From contig JAEZGQ010000148.1 in assembly GCA_023416895.1 (NCBI GenBank), positions 1 through 21,945 of the forward strand: a DNA stretch of 21,945 bases, given 5' to 3'. Origin of the DNA: Bacillota bacterium. Lineage in GTDB: Bacteria > Bacillota > Clostridia > Christensenellales > CAG-138. The translations under genes and the position numbers were made by a program. Shown one piece after another: positions 1 through 6,215 of this stretch (within the stretch, counting starts at the first letter, position 1; each line of letters opens with the position of its first letter). The notes under the pieces were generated by a model, which had not been told where the DNA came from, searched no databases, and saw nothing but the letters and a program-made list of their open reading frames with translations.

Positions 1-2
1 CC

Positions 3-251
3 AAGTTCACCACCATGAGCGGCACGGTAACAAACGCCGCCTCCACGGAATGCGCGTTTTTCATGACTTATGTTGGCTTTTACGATGAAAACGAAAACCT
101 TCTTGGCGTATGGTATTTTACCAAGAATGTGCGCCTTGAAGCGGGCGGCAGCACCGCTTTTGTGACCCGTATGGAGGATTTGCCCATCAGCGGCCTTTCT
201 GAAACGACCAAAACCATGGTAGCGGGCGCTTTCGGGTTCAATTACGAGTAA
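3..251 (+). CDS. FxLYD-domain protein, 3' end only
   Basis: This is the C-terminal 82 codons of a gene that begins before the window; the frame is open from base 3 to the TAA at 249-251. The visible part has the pattern of an FxLYD-type extracellular beta-sandwich: a 'G-x-V-x-N' strand near the start (SGTVTNAAS), a central strand ending in 'GFYDENENLLG', and a late 'LEAGGSTAFV' strand. Such domains are found in secreted or lipid-anchored proteins of Gram-positive bacteria and have no known enzymatic role. An internal ATG at 15-17 is in frame, but the domain clearly continues upstream of it, so it is not the start. The assignment is by pattern recall; the missing N-terminus would be expected to carry a signal peptide. 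Confidence 0.6.
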   Translation, partial: KFTTMSGTVTNAASTECAFFMTYVGFYDENENLLGVWYFTKNVRLEAGGSTAFVTRMEDLPISGLSETTKTMVAGAFGFNYE

Positions 252-273
252 GTATGACAGGTTGATATAGCAC

Positions 274-306
274 GCCCACATCAAAAATGGTGTGGGCTTT
301 GTGTTT
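274..306 (+). terminator. Intrinsic terminator after the FxLYD gene
   Basis: A 9-bp stem (274-282 with 289-297, GCCCACATC against GGTGTGGGC with one T-G pair) has a 6-nt loop and is followed by a T-rich run, TTTGTGTTT. It lies 22 bp after the stop codon, which is ordinary spacing for a rho-independent terminator. Confidence 0.8.
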
Positions 307-540
307 AGCGGGGTGGCACAATCAGTTGCCGTCCCATTTTTTCTTGTGAATTTTTATTTTGAAACTCGTCTATGGTCACCCAGCAGCAAATAGTGGGAAG
401 TTTATTGGGCGCCGTATAGCCTATAGTCGGACTTTGGTTTATGCGTGTTTATTAGAATGATTGTGGCCAAACTTGCAAACAGGTGCTCGTTGATAATTGG
501 CAACACTATACAGCGATCTATTTGGAACTATCGCTTAACC

Positions 541-552
541 TAACACGTGTTA
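541..552. promoter_or_regulatory. Perfect 12-bp palindrome, candidate operator
   Basis: TAACACGTGTTA is a perfect palindrome 36 bp upstream of the lipoprotein start codon. Its position fits a repressor site near a promoter, but no regulator for it is identifiable in the window. Confidence 0.35.
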
Positions 553-588
553 TCATCAGAATACACGAAAGGAAGATAACTGAAGACC

Positions 589-1095
589 ATGAGAAAATTG
601 ATCCCACTCTTTCTTGCTCTTGTCATGCTCACCGGGTGTTCGGGAAAAGGCCCCAACGATATTGTACCTTCGGATGCAACGATGCCCGAAATCATCGAGC
701 TGCTCTGCGAAGGTGTTGATGTCCCTGCATATGAAGCGACTGAGCTAACCGAGGAGAATTTTGAGTATTTCGCGTTCATCCCTTATGCGGACGGTTTGAC
801 CGGGTATCATGCAGATGCCCTCATCAATTCAATCCCCCATTCGGTGGTGCTCGTGCGCAGCGAAAACGGAGATACGGCCGATATTGCACAGAAGATGCTG
901 GATAACGCTGACACCCGCAAGTGGATATGTGTTTCAGCAGACGTAAAACAGGCTGCCTATACAGAGCACTATGCGGTTCTCGTTATGTCTTCCGTGGAGG
1001 TTGTTGGGGGCATAATCGCAAATTTTGAAGCCGCTGCAAACGACGGAGAGGCTACAACGCTTGATGCCGTTGCGTCCGACGCATTGGCCGGTTAA
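589..1095 (+). CDS. DUF4358-like lipoprotein
   Basis: The 168-residue protein begins with a short lipoprotein signal: KK/R-type start, a hydrophobic core, and a lipobox LTGC with the modified Cys at residue 17. The mature part should be tethered outside the membrane. The segment at about residues 85-117, with 'VVLVR' followed by 'DTRKWICVSAD', matches my memory of DUF4358, a family of small clostridial lipoproteins of unknown function that often sit beside membrane acyltransferase or MBOAT genes. That is the arrangement here, since a membrane acyltransferase begins 24 bp downstream. The start is the ATG at 589, with a purine-rich AAAGGAAG at 568-575 as a rather distant ribosome binding site. 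The protein may help the neighbouring acyltransferase modify a cell-surface polymer, but that is inference from proximity. Confidence 0.65.
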   Translation: MRKLIPLFLALVMLTGCSGKGPNDIVPSDATMPEIIELLCEGVDVPAYEATELTEENFEYFAFIPYADGLTGYHADALINSIPHSVVLVRSENGDTADIAQKMLDNADTRKWICVSADVKQAAYTEHYAVLVMSSVEVVGGIIANFEAAANDGEATTLDAVASDALAG

Positions 1096-1119
1096 CGGTG
1101 CGCAGGTCATCGGCCGACT

Positions 1120-2106
1120 ATGGGTGTTCAGAAGACAAAAAAAAGTATTATGGCGGTTGCCGCGGTTTTTATCGCGGTGTATCACCTATGGATACCGGTT
1201 TTTCCTGCCGTCGCGCTGTCCGGACAGATCGAGCGCTTTATCCTAACGATCGGCTACATCGGTGTCGACTTATTCTTCTTCCTGTCGGCATATACGTTGA
1301 CATTTTCCGACACAACCTCAAGGCGTAGATTTGCTTTGAGGCGCTTTCGCAAAGTGTATCCTATGTTCCTCCTGTTTTGCGTTTTAGCCCTTATCATGGG
1401 TAAACTGTCTTTCCCGCGCTTTTTCGCCACCGCCGTTTTGCTGGATTTTCTGCAAAACGGCGGCGGCTCGTTTCTTTGGTTCGTACCCGCTCTGCTGCTG
1501 ATGTACCTTGTGTTTCCATATTGCAGAGCCGCCTTATCAAAGTACAGCCCTTCAAAGCGGCTCGCGATATCCGTGACCGCGTGGGCAGCTTTGACGTTTG
1601 CGATTGAATACGGTCTGCGCGGAGTTGTTGACGTGAGTATTTTTTTGTGCCGCATTCCCGTAATACTTCTGGGTGTATTTTTTGCGGAATATGAGGGTGT
1701 ATGGTCGATAAAACGGCGTATTACAGCAGGTGTTGCGCTGTTTCCGCCTGGTCTTGCACTTGTATACCTGTTCGGCTACCTTAATAGGCTCACCGTCCCG
1801 TTCGAAGGCATGTTCTATATCGCGGCGCTGCCGTGCGTTTTAGGGCTGGTGTTCCTGCTCGACGCCGCATTCCAAAACCACGCATTCAAGGCGATTGAGG
1901 CGGTCGGCGGTGCGACGCTGGAGATGTATTGCCTTCAAATGCTGGCAGGAGCCGAACTTGTTAACGTGCTCTTTCGCCTGACGCATGTCAGGGTATTGAT
2001 AAATATCCTCTCCTTTACCGCCTTGATCCTATGCTCGCTAGCGCTGTCGGCTGCCCGTAGATATATCTACAGAACATTCCGTGCCGATCGCCATCGCCGG
2101 CAATAA
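1120..2106 (+). CDS. Membrane acyltransferase, acyltransferase-3 family
   Basis: This 328-residue, strongly hydrophobic protein has about ten membrane segments and a basic C-terminal tail. The N-terminus fits the acyltransferase-3 (OafA/YrhL) family: a first helix ending in 'AVYHLW' (His22), then 'GYIGVDLFFFLSAY' at residues 45-58, a family hallmark. These enzymes move acyl groups, often acetyl, across the membrane onto surface sugars or peptidoglycan. The Arg usually found about 11 residues before the TM1 His is not present at that spacing (residue 11 is Met), so activity should not be assumed. The start lies 24 bp after the lipoprotein stop, with only a weak AGG ribosome binding site at 1104-1106, so translation may be coupled. 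No terminator was seen after the stop. The target molecule is unknown. Confidence 0.7.
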   Translation: MGVQKTKKSIMAVAAVFIAVYHLWIPVFPAVALSGQIERFILTIGYIGVDLFFFLSAYTLTFSDTTSRRRFALRRFRKVYPMFLLFCVLALIMGKLSFPRFFATAVLLDFLQNGGGSFLWFVPALLLMYLVFPYCRAALSKYSPSKRLAISVTAWAALTFAIEYGLRGVVDVSIFLCRIPVILLGVFFAEYEGVWSIKRRITAGVALFPPGLALVYLFGYLNRLTVPFEGMFYIAALPCVLGLVFLLDAAFQNHAFKAIEAVGGATLEMYCLQMLAGAELVNVLFRLTHVRVLINILSFTALILCSLALSAARRYIYRTFRADRHRRQ

Positions 2107-2246
2107 GGGTATCCAACTTTTACGATATTTGCTTTTTCCCTTTTCGGGCCTTTTCAGCTTCTCCTTTCACTTCATACTGGCAAAGCCCAATGTTCTTGGA
2201 ACTGCTGCGTTTCAGAAAGCAAATTTAGCAAATCGCCGACAGCATA

Positions 2247-2275
2247 TTGACAAAAACCGAAACCACTCGTATTAT
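2247..2275 (+). promoter_or_regulatory. Sigma-A type promoter of the marR gene
   Basis: TTGACA (2247-2252), a 17-bp spacer and TATTAT (2270-2275) form a near-consensus promoter, predicting a start near 2282. A TTG inside this -35 box is in frame with marR and could be mistaken for its start codon. Confidence 0.75.
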
Positions 2276-2276
2276 T

Positions 2277-2299
2277 GAATTGTCAACAGTTGAACATTC
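2277..2299. promoter_or_regulatory. Candidate MarR operator, 23-bp dyad
   Basis: Arms GAATnnTCAAC and GTTGAnnATTC are centred on A2288, with 9 of 11 positions per arm symmetric. The dyad begins one base after the -10 box and covers the predicted transcription start. This size and position are typical of sites bound by MarR dimers for autorepression. Confidence 0.6.
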
Positions 2300-2318
2300 T
2301 ACAGTGGAGTTGCTTTGT

Positions 2319-2750
2319 ATGAGTTTTAAGAAGCTGAATATGTTAATTAGGCTAGGGCGGGAATATAGCCATGAAACAATCCGTCATGCAGGCTTCTCTG
2401 ATACGGAGCACGCAATATGCACGTTTCTTTATTTTCATGACAAGGTATCACAGGATTGCATATCAAGCGCGCTGCTGCTCGACAAAACTACTGTAGCAAA
2501 AGCGATATGTGTCCTAGAGCGTGATGGCCTTGTTTGTAAAAGGCAGGATGAGAAGAACAGGCGAAAAAACATCATTCAAATAACCGAAGCGGGAAAAACC
2601 AGCGTTATGAACAACATCGATGTTCATGAAAACTGGTTAAAGAAAGTATGCTCTTGCTTGTCGGAGCAAGAACTGCAGCAATTTAATGATTATTTTGATA
2701 GGATTGTTGAAAACGCACTCAAGATTAGGCAAGACGCTATGATCAAGTAA
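2319..2750 (+). CDS. MarR-family transcriptional regulator
   Basis: This is a 143-residue winged-helix regulator. A dimerisation helix is followed by 'SDTEHAICTFLYFHDKVSQDCIS', the recognition helix region 'LLLDKTTVAKAICVLERDGLV', and the basic wing 'RQDEKNRRKNIIQIT', then C-terminal helices. This order and length are usual for MarR proteins, which bind DNA as dimers and release it on binding a small ligand or on oxidation. The ATG at 2319 is chosen because GTGGAG (2304-2309) gives a well-spaced ribosome binding site. The upstream in-frame TTG at 2247 falls inside the -35 box and cannot be on the transcript. A dyad over the start site suggests autoregulation. The small membrane protein 30 bp downstream is likely co-transcribed. 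The signal sensed cannot be read from the sequence. Confidence 0.88.
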   Translation: MSFKKLNMLIRLGREYSHETIRHAGFSDTEHAICTFLYFHDKVSQDCISSALLLDKTTVAKAICVLERDGLVCKRQDEKNRRKNIIQITEAGKTSVMNNIDVHENWLKKVCSCLSEQELQQFNDYFDRIVENALKIRQDAMIK

Positions 2751-2780
2751 TACTTTACAATTGGAGGAATAAACGACCAA

Positions 2781-3044
2781 ATGAGCAACGAAAATTCAAG
2801 CATCGTATCCCTCATTAAAAAGATATGGGGAGGACTTAAAGGCTATTTAAAAGACTGGCGTAATTTGCTCGGTCATGCTTTGCTGGGCATTGTGTTTGTT
2901 GTACTGGCAATATGGGTACCCATCAACATCTGGATTAAGCTTGCGATAATTGCCTGTTTGATCGCATTTAATATTTTCAGAATGCGTCGCAAAGCAAACA
3001 AAGCTTCGTCCAAAGATACAGAGGATTCAACCGAACCCGTTTAA
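2781..3044 (+). CDS. Small two-helix membrane protein
   Basis: I do not recognise this 87-residue protein. It has a polar N-terminus with an amphipathic Lys/Trp-rich stretch (about residues 10-28), two hydrophobic segments (about 29-46 and 48-66) joined by a short 'PIN' turn, a basic stop-transfer patch 'RMRRKANK', and an acidic, Ser/Thr-rich tail. By the positive-inside rule both ends are probably cytoplasmic. GGAGG at 2763-2767 serves as ribosome binding site, 13 bp from the ATG. It follows marR by 30 bp and is followed by a terminator, so the pair probably forms an operon under MarR control. A role in membrane stress or transport is possible but not shown. Confidence 0.7.
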   Translation: MSNENSSIVSLIKKIWGGLKGYLKDWRNLLGHALLGIVFVVLAIWVPINIWIKLAIIACLIAFNIFRMRRKANKASSKDTEDSTEPV

Positions 3045-3465
3045 AGGTTCAACTTTCGCGCCCCTTCATCAAACTTTTGTACTTACCTTATGCCTGCCGT
3101 CCCGATTCTCAACCTGACGGTAGGCTTTTAAATTTCTAGAGCAAATATGCTCCTCATTTCATATTGAATTGGCTACAGTAAACTGTACCTTGCACCTTAG
3201 AAACAAGAATGCAAGGTTTTATATTATTAAGATGTAATCCTCGGTTAAAGCCGACTGAAAATTCCGATTTGTCGGTTAGCTTAACTTCGCATGATGTTTA
3301 TAACCCTGTCCAAGAAATATTACAAAAGAATACCGCCCCCCGTGCGTTTGCGTTAAGCTTATATGCGTACGGATTAACAGAATATTCATTTGCTGTCAAG
3401 GGAGACATGATACAATATTTGGAAATAATAGGTTTCGTAATTGGATAATGCAAAGAGGTGACAAC
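3045..3465. other. AT-rich intergenic region
   Basis: After the terminator at 3092-3135, this stretch is AT-rich and has no gene I can support. A 79-codon open frame (3209-3448) has no ribosome binding site and no recognisable domain. Given that the next gene resembles the tail of a BlaR1/M56 protein, I looked here for a degraded peptidase part (HExxH) and did not see one. Confidence 0.5.
3092..3135 (+). terminator. Intrinsic terminator after the marR operon
   Basis: A 10-bp stem (3092-3101 with 3116-3125, GCCTGCCGTC against GACGGTAGGC, one G-T pair) has a 14-nt loop and is followed by TTTTAAATTT. It lies 47 bp after the small membrane protein's stop. Confidence 0.85.
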
Positions 3466-4566
3466 ATGAGACCTGTTGATTTTTCGAGTTTGGTGCTAAT
3501 CAGTTTATTTGAAAAGCGCACAATCATGCACTCCCTCTTGAGCGGGCCAACAAGCATGACATCAATGAAACAACGCATTACCCAAGTTCCAAATCGACCC
3601 AAAATGCCGAGAATATCTGCGCTAGGTATAGCGCTTATAATGGTGGCACTTACTAGCGTTGCATGTACCGGCGCTACAGTAAATAATGGCAACGAACCCT
3701 ATGCGGATAACGGAACAACGACAAATGCAACATACACAATGTCCCTGACGACGGAAGAAACACCTACGCCCGATAACTCTGCTTCGTTTAATTTGCAGAC
3801 GGCAAGCGACAGAACAGACCCACACACAACTGCAGTGGAATTTCTTACTCGCTATTTTGAATCTGCTAACAGCGGCGGATTACTTCTATATGACCATAAC
3901 AGCGATTTATTTGAGCCGACACAAAGTATTGTTACGGCCATGAAATATCTTGATTGGATAACGCTTATCAATTATTTTTTGAATTATGATATTGCTCTTG
4001 ATATGGGATATTATTCTTCAATGCAAGATGCCAATATTACAAACGAAGGGGATATAACGATTGTCAAGGGGTATTGCAGAACTACGGCTTTTGGAACATT
4101 CTTTGAGATTCAAATGCAAAAGAATGAAGCCGGTAATTACGTCATAACAGGTTTGGATTTTCCGGATAGTAAAGAATATGTTAACTTCGTTGAAGCATTC
4201 AAAAAGTCTACAGGTGAATTGGATGCTCAAGCATCGTCCTTTATAGACGAACAATATAATCGTATGCTCGAAAAATGTATTTCCGATAAGAAAATGACGG
4301 ATGAACAGATTGCCGTTGCGGTTGCAAAATGGCATGTCAAGATACATGCGGTTTGGAACGTCGCATACGATGTAGAGAATCCATCTACCTGTTATTTGAC
4401 AGATAGTAGTGGTTTAGTTATTTTTAACCTGTCACGAAGTTACACCATTGCGACAGATTCCCCTATGTGGTTGGTATCTTTTAACACCGATGCGCGTCCT
4501 GTATTTCCAACTTATTGCATAGACGCAAAGACCTTTGAGTGTATTGGGTATATCCCCGGAGCGTAG
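3466..4566 (+). CDS. BlaR1/M56-tail-like membrane-anchored protein without peptidase
   Basis: The 366-residue protein starts at the ATG at 3466, preceded by AGAGGTGAC at 3454-3462. Its first about 70 residues resemble the end of the M56 (BlaR1/MecR1) membrane peptidase domain in Clostridia: 'LLSGPTSMTSMKQRI', a short linker with 'RPKMPR', then one hydrophobic helix ending 'VALTSVACTGA'. In intact M56 sensors a zinc-peptidase domain with HExxH precedes this segment; it is absent here. The helix also looks like a lipobox (Cys67), but it lies far from the N-terminus. The remaining about 290 residues are polar, begin with a Thr/Asn-rich linker, and should be extracellular; they match no family I know. 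Either this is a truncated remnant that kept a start, or a stand-alone sensor or effector domain. A bidirectional terminator lies downstream. Confidence 0.6.
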   Translation: MRPVDFSSLVLISLFEKRTIMHSLLSGPTSMTSMKQRITQVPNRPKMPRISALGIALIMVALTSVACTGATVNNGNEPYADNGTTTNATYTMSLTTEETPTPDNSASFNLQTASDRTDPHTTAVEFLTRYFESANSGGLLLYDHNSDLFEPTQSIVTAMKYLDWITLINYFLNYDIALDMGYYSSMQDANITNEGDITIVKGYCRTTAFGTFFEIQMQKNEAGNYVITGLDFPDSKEYVNFVEAFKKSTGELDAQASSFIDEQYNRMLEKCISDKKMTDEQIAVAVAKWHVKIHAVWNVAYDVENPSTCYLTDSSGLVIFNLSRSYTIATDSPMWLVSFNTDARPVFPTYCIDAKTFECIGYIPGA

Positions 4567-4755
4567 AACGCGATAATGCAGAAGGTCGGCAATTGCTACT
4601 TGACACGCAGTTATTTCGCAAGATAAACATAATCAAGATAGGTTCGATCAATGATTATGAAGTTTTTAAGGTAAGGAAATCTTTCAAAGGCAAAAAGCAA
4701 TTTGTCAATTTCGCATTATATTTATACCTGAGAATCCTTAGGTTATATGAAAAAT

Positions 4756-4793
4756 GCCGACACCGGTCAGATGACGTAGGTGCCGGCTTTTTT
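4756..4793. terminator. Bidirectional intrinsic terminator
   Basis: A 9-bp stem with one mismatch (4756-4764 with 4779-4787, GCCGACACC against GGTGCCGGC) is followed on the plus strand by TTTTTT and flanked on the other side by AAAA, so it can act both ways. It sits between the converging M56-tail gene and DUF4317 gene, 14 bp from the latter's stop. Confidence 0.85.
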
Positions 4794-4806
4794 ATATTCG
4801 GTTCAT

Positions 4807-5940
4807 TCAGTTCTCTACGCCGACCTTCACCCCGTTGACTTCTACGCCGGCATCCGCTGGAATGAGTATATATCTGCTTCCATTGATCACCCGTGTTTCG
4901 ATGAGGTCACTACGCTCCGGATCAACCTTGATTACAACATCTGGTGTGCGAATCACAAACTGCTTTTTGTCGATGACGTTGGCAGGCGCAAGCTGTGCGT
5001 CCATGCCGAATTGCGCGTCAAAGGTAGTGGCAAAGGCTTGAACATGATCTTCGGATACACCACATTCCTTTAGCATCGCTCCAATTTCCCTTTGGGAGAG
5101 CAGCAACTGTTCGGGTTCCTTGTTTTCCTTGTGCCGGTCTATCATTTCGCTCAGATGCTCGTGGACAGCCTGCACCACTTCAAGGCTGCAATCCTCCTTG
5201 AGTGTTTCTGTCAATATGGCCTGAAAAAGCTCCTTCTGTGCGGCAGCGGGCATGGGCGGCTCTACATGGAACACCGCATCGATAAATTCCTGATGGTTCT
5301 CTGCAGTGTTCTTCATATAGTACAGCGCCCCATAAATGTTGGCGGCCCTATCATCGAAGGCGGGAAACAGAAAGCCCAGTTCCGGCGCGGATACGACATA
5401 GCCCTGTGAGGTGGCGTGGAAGCGGTTCTCCGCCATCTGGTAGCTCAGCTCTGCCGGAGTCAGCTTCACCGGGCAAATGCTGCAAACGATGTAGCTGAAT
5501 TCCTCATCGGAAGCATCCTTTTGTATCTCGCCATCGCTGGCTCTGTAAGGTACGGTATATACGTCGTGGGTCAGAAGGATGAGATAATTGCTCGCCATGT
5601 TCAGCGTTTCGATGACTCGCTGATAGAACGTTTGCAGCATGTCCGAATTCTTTAGCCCGCTTTGACGGAGCATGGATAACAGTCTATGCTCATCGCTGTT
5701 CATCACTTGTTTGGCACTGAATTCTATGTTGACGAGATTCTTCCCGAGAGAACCGGACAAAGACTTTTTTAAAAGGGAAAGAAAGCGCTCCGACTCCTCC
5801 TGCGGCATGCCGGAAAGAAACTCTTCAAACGTAGCGACTATTTTTTTGTCCTCATTAACATAACAGCCATATACGTTGCTGATCATACTTTTATCCGGCC
5901 TGAAGCGGCGCCGGATTTCCCGTACCTCTTTTTCGTTCAT
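4807..5940 (-). CDS. DUF4317 family protein
   Basis: This 377-residue soluble protein begins 'MNEKEVREIRRRFRPDK', the usual opening of DUF4317, a family common in Clostridia with no assigned function. The body has 'NVYGCYVNEDKKIVATF' near residue 22-38, a middle part with 'YIVCSICPVKLTPAELSY', and a C-terminal beta-rich segment. There is no signal peptide or membrane helix. The frame stays open upstream for about 100 more codons, but ATG 5940 is chosen because it gives the family's start, has GAGGTT just upstream (5945-5950 on the other strand), and avoids overlap with the divergent ABC-F gene. It is transcribed alone and ends at a bidirectional terminator. Family assignment is fairly secure; function is not known. 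Confidence 0.8.
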   Translation of the reverse strand: MNEKEVREIRRRFRPDKSMISNVYGCYVNEDKKIVATFEEFLSGMPQEESERFLSLLKKSLSGSLGKNLVNIEFSAKQVMNSDEHRLLSMLRQSGLKNSDMLQTFYQRVIETLNMASNYLILLTHDVYTVPYRASDGEIQKDASDEEFSYIVCSICPVKLTPAELSYQMAENRFHATSQGYVVSAPELGFLFPAFDDRAANIYGALYYMKNTAENHQEFIDAVFHVEPPMPAAAQKELFQAILTETLKEDCSLEVVQAVHEHLSEMIDRHKENKEPEQLLLSQREIGAMLKECGVSEDHVQAFATTFDAQFGMDAQLAPANVIDKKQFVIRTPDVVIKVDPERSDLIETRVINGSRYILIPADAGVEVNGVKVGVEN

Positions 5941-5956
5941 GGATAACCTCACACTG

Positions 5957-5984
5957 ATTATGATATAAAAAAGTGCCGCCACAA
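5957..5984 (-). promoter_or_regulatory. Possible promoter of the DUF4317 gene
   Basis: Reading the minus strand, TTGTGG (5979-5984) and CATAAT (5957-5962) are 16 bp apart. The -10 has five of six consensus bases, the -35 only three. The predicted leader is very short, so this is weak. Confidence 0.3.
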
Positions 5985-6215
5985 AAGCAGCAGCATGCAT
6001 TATATCATGCCGGAAGCGATGTTGTCTTGCCTCGTTTTTCCGGAAAGTAGGATGACGCAGGCCGTTAATGATGATAAGATAATTTGGACACTGCCAAAAA
6101 GCGGTCATATTTTGGCTGGCTAGCACTGTGGTGGATTTTGAACAATACAGAGTTTTCATATAAGGCAAAAAGCCTCTGTGCACAAAACTGCAGCTACATT
6201 GATATAGGAGAAACG

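Larger units (their letters stand above)
252..588. other. Intergenic region with terminator and a 12-bp palindrome
   Basis: Apart from the terminator at 274-306 and the palindrome at 541-552, I see no gene here. The only open frames are short, lack a ribosome binding site and overlap the downstream lipoprotein gene in other frames. No convincing -35/-10 pair was found for the downstream gene; TTGATA at 490-495 has no good -10 at 16-18 bp. Confidence 0.6.

Noticed and set aside
2247..2318. TTG at 2247 as start of the MarR protein
   Set aside because: It lies inside a perfect -35 box whose -10 is at 2270-2275; ATG 2319 has a ribosome binding site and gives a usual MarR length.
3209..3448. 79-codon open frame before the M56-tail gene
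   Set aside because: No ribosome binding site, no domain recognised, and no HExxH that would make it the missing peptidase part.
6084..6215. N-terminal extension of the ABC-F protein
   Set aside because: ATG 6216 has a good TAGGAG site and coincides with the start of the ABC domain; the upstream part looks unrelated to ABC-F.
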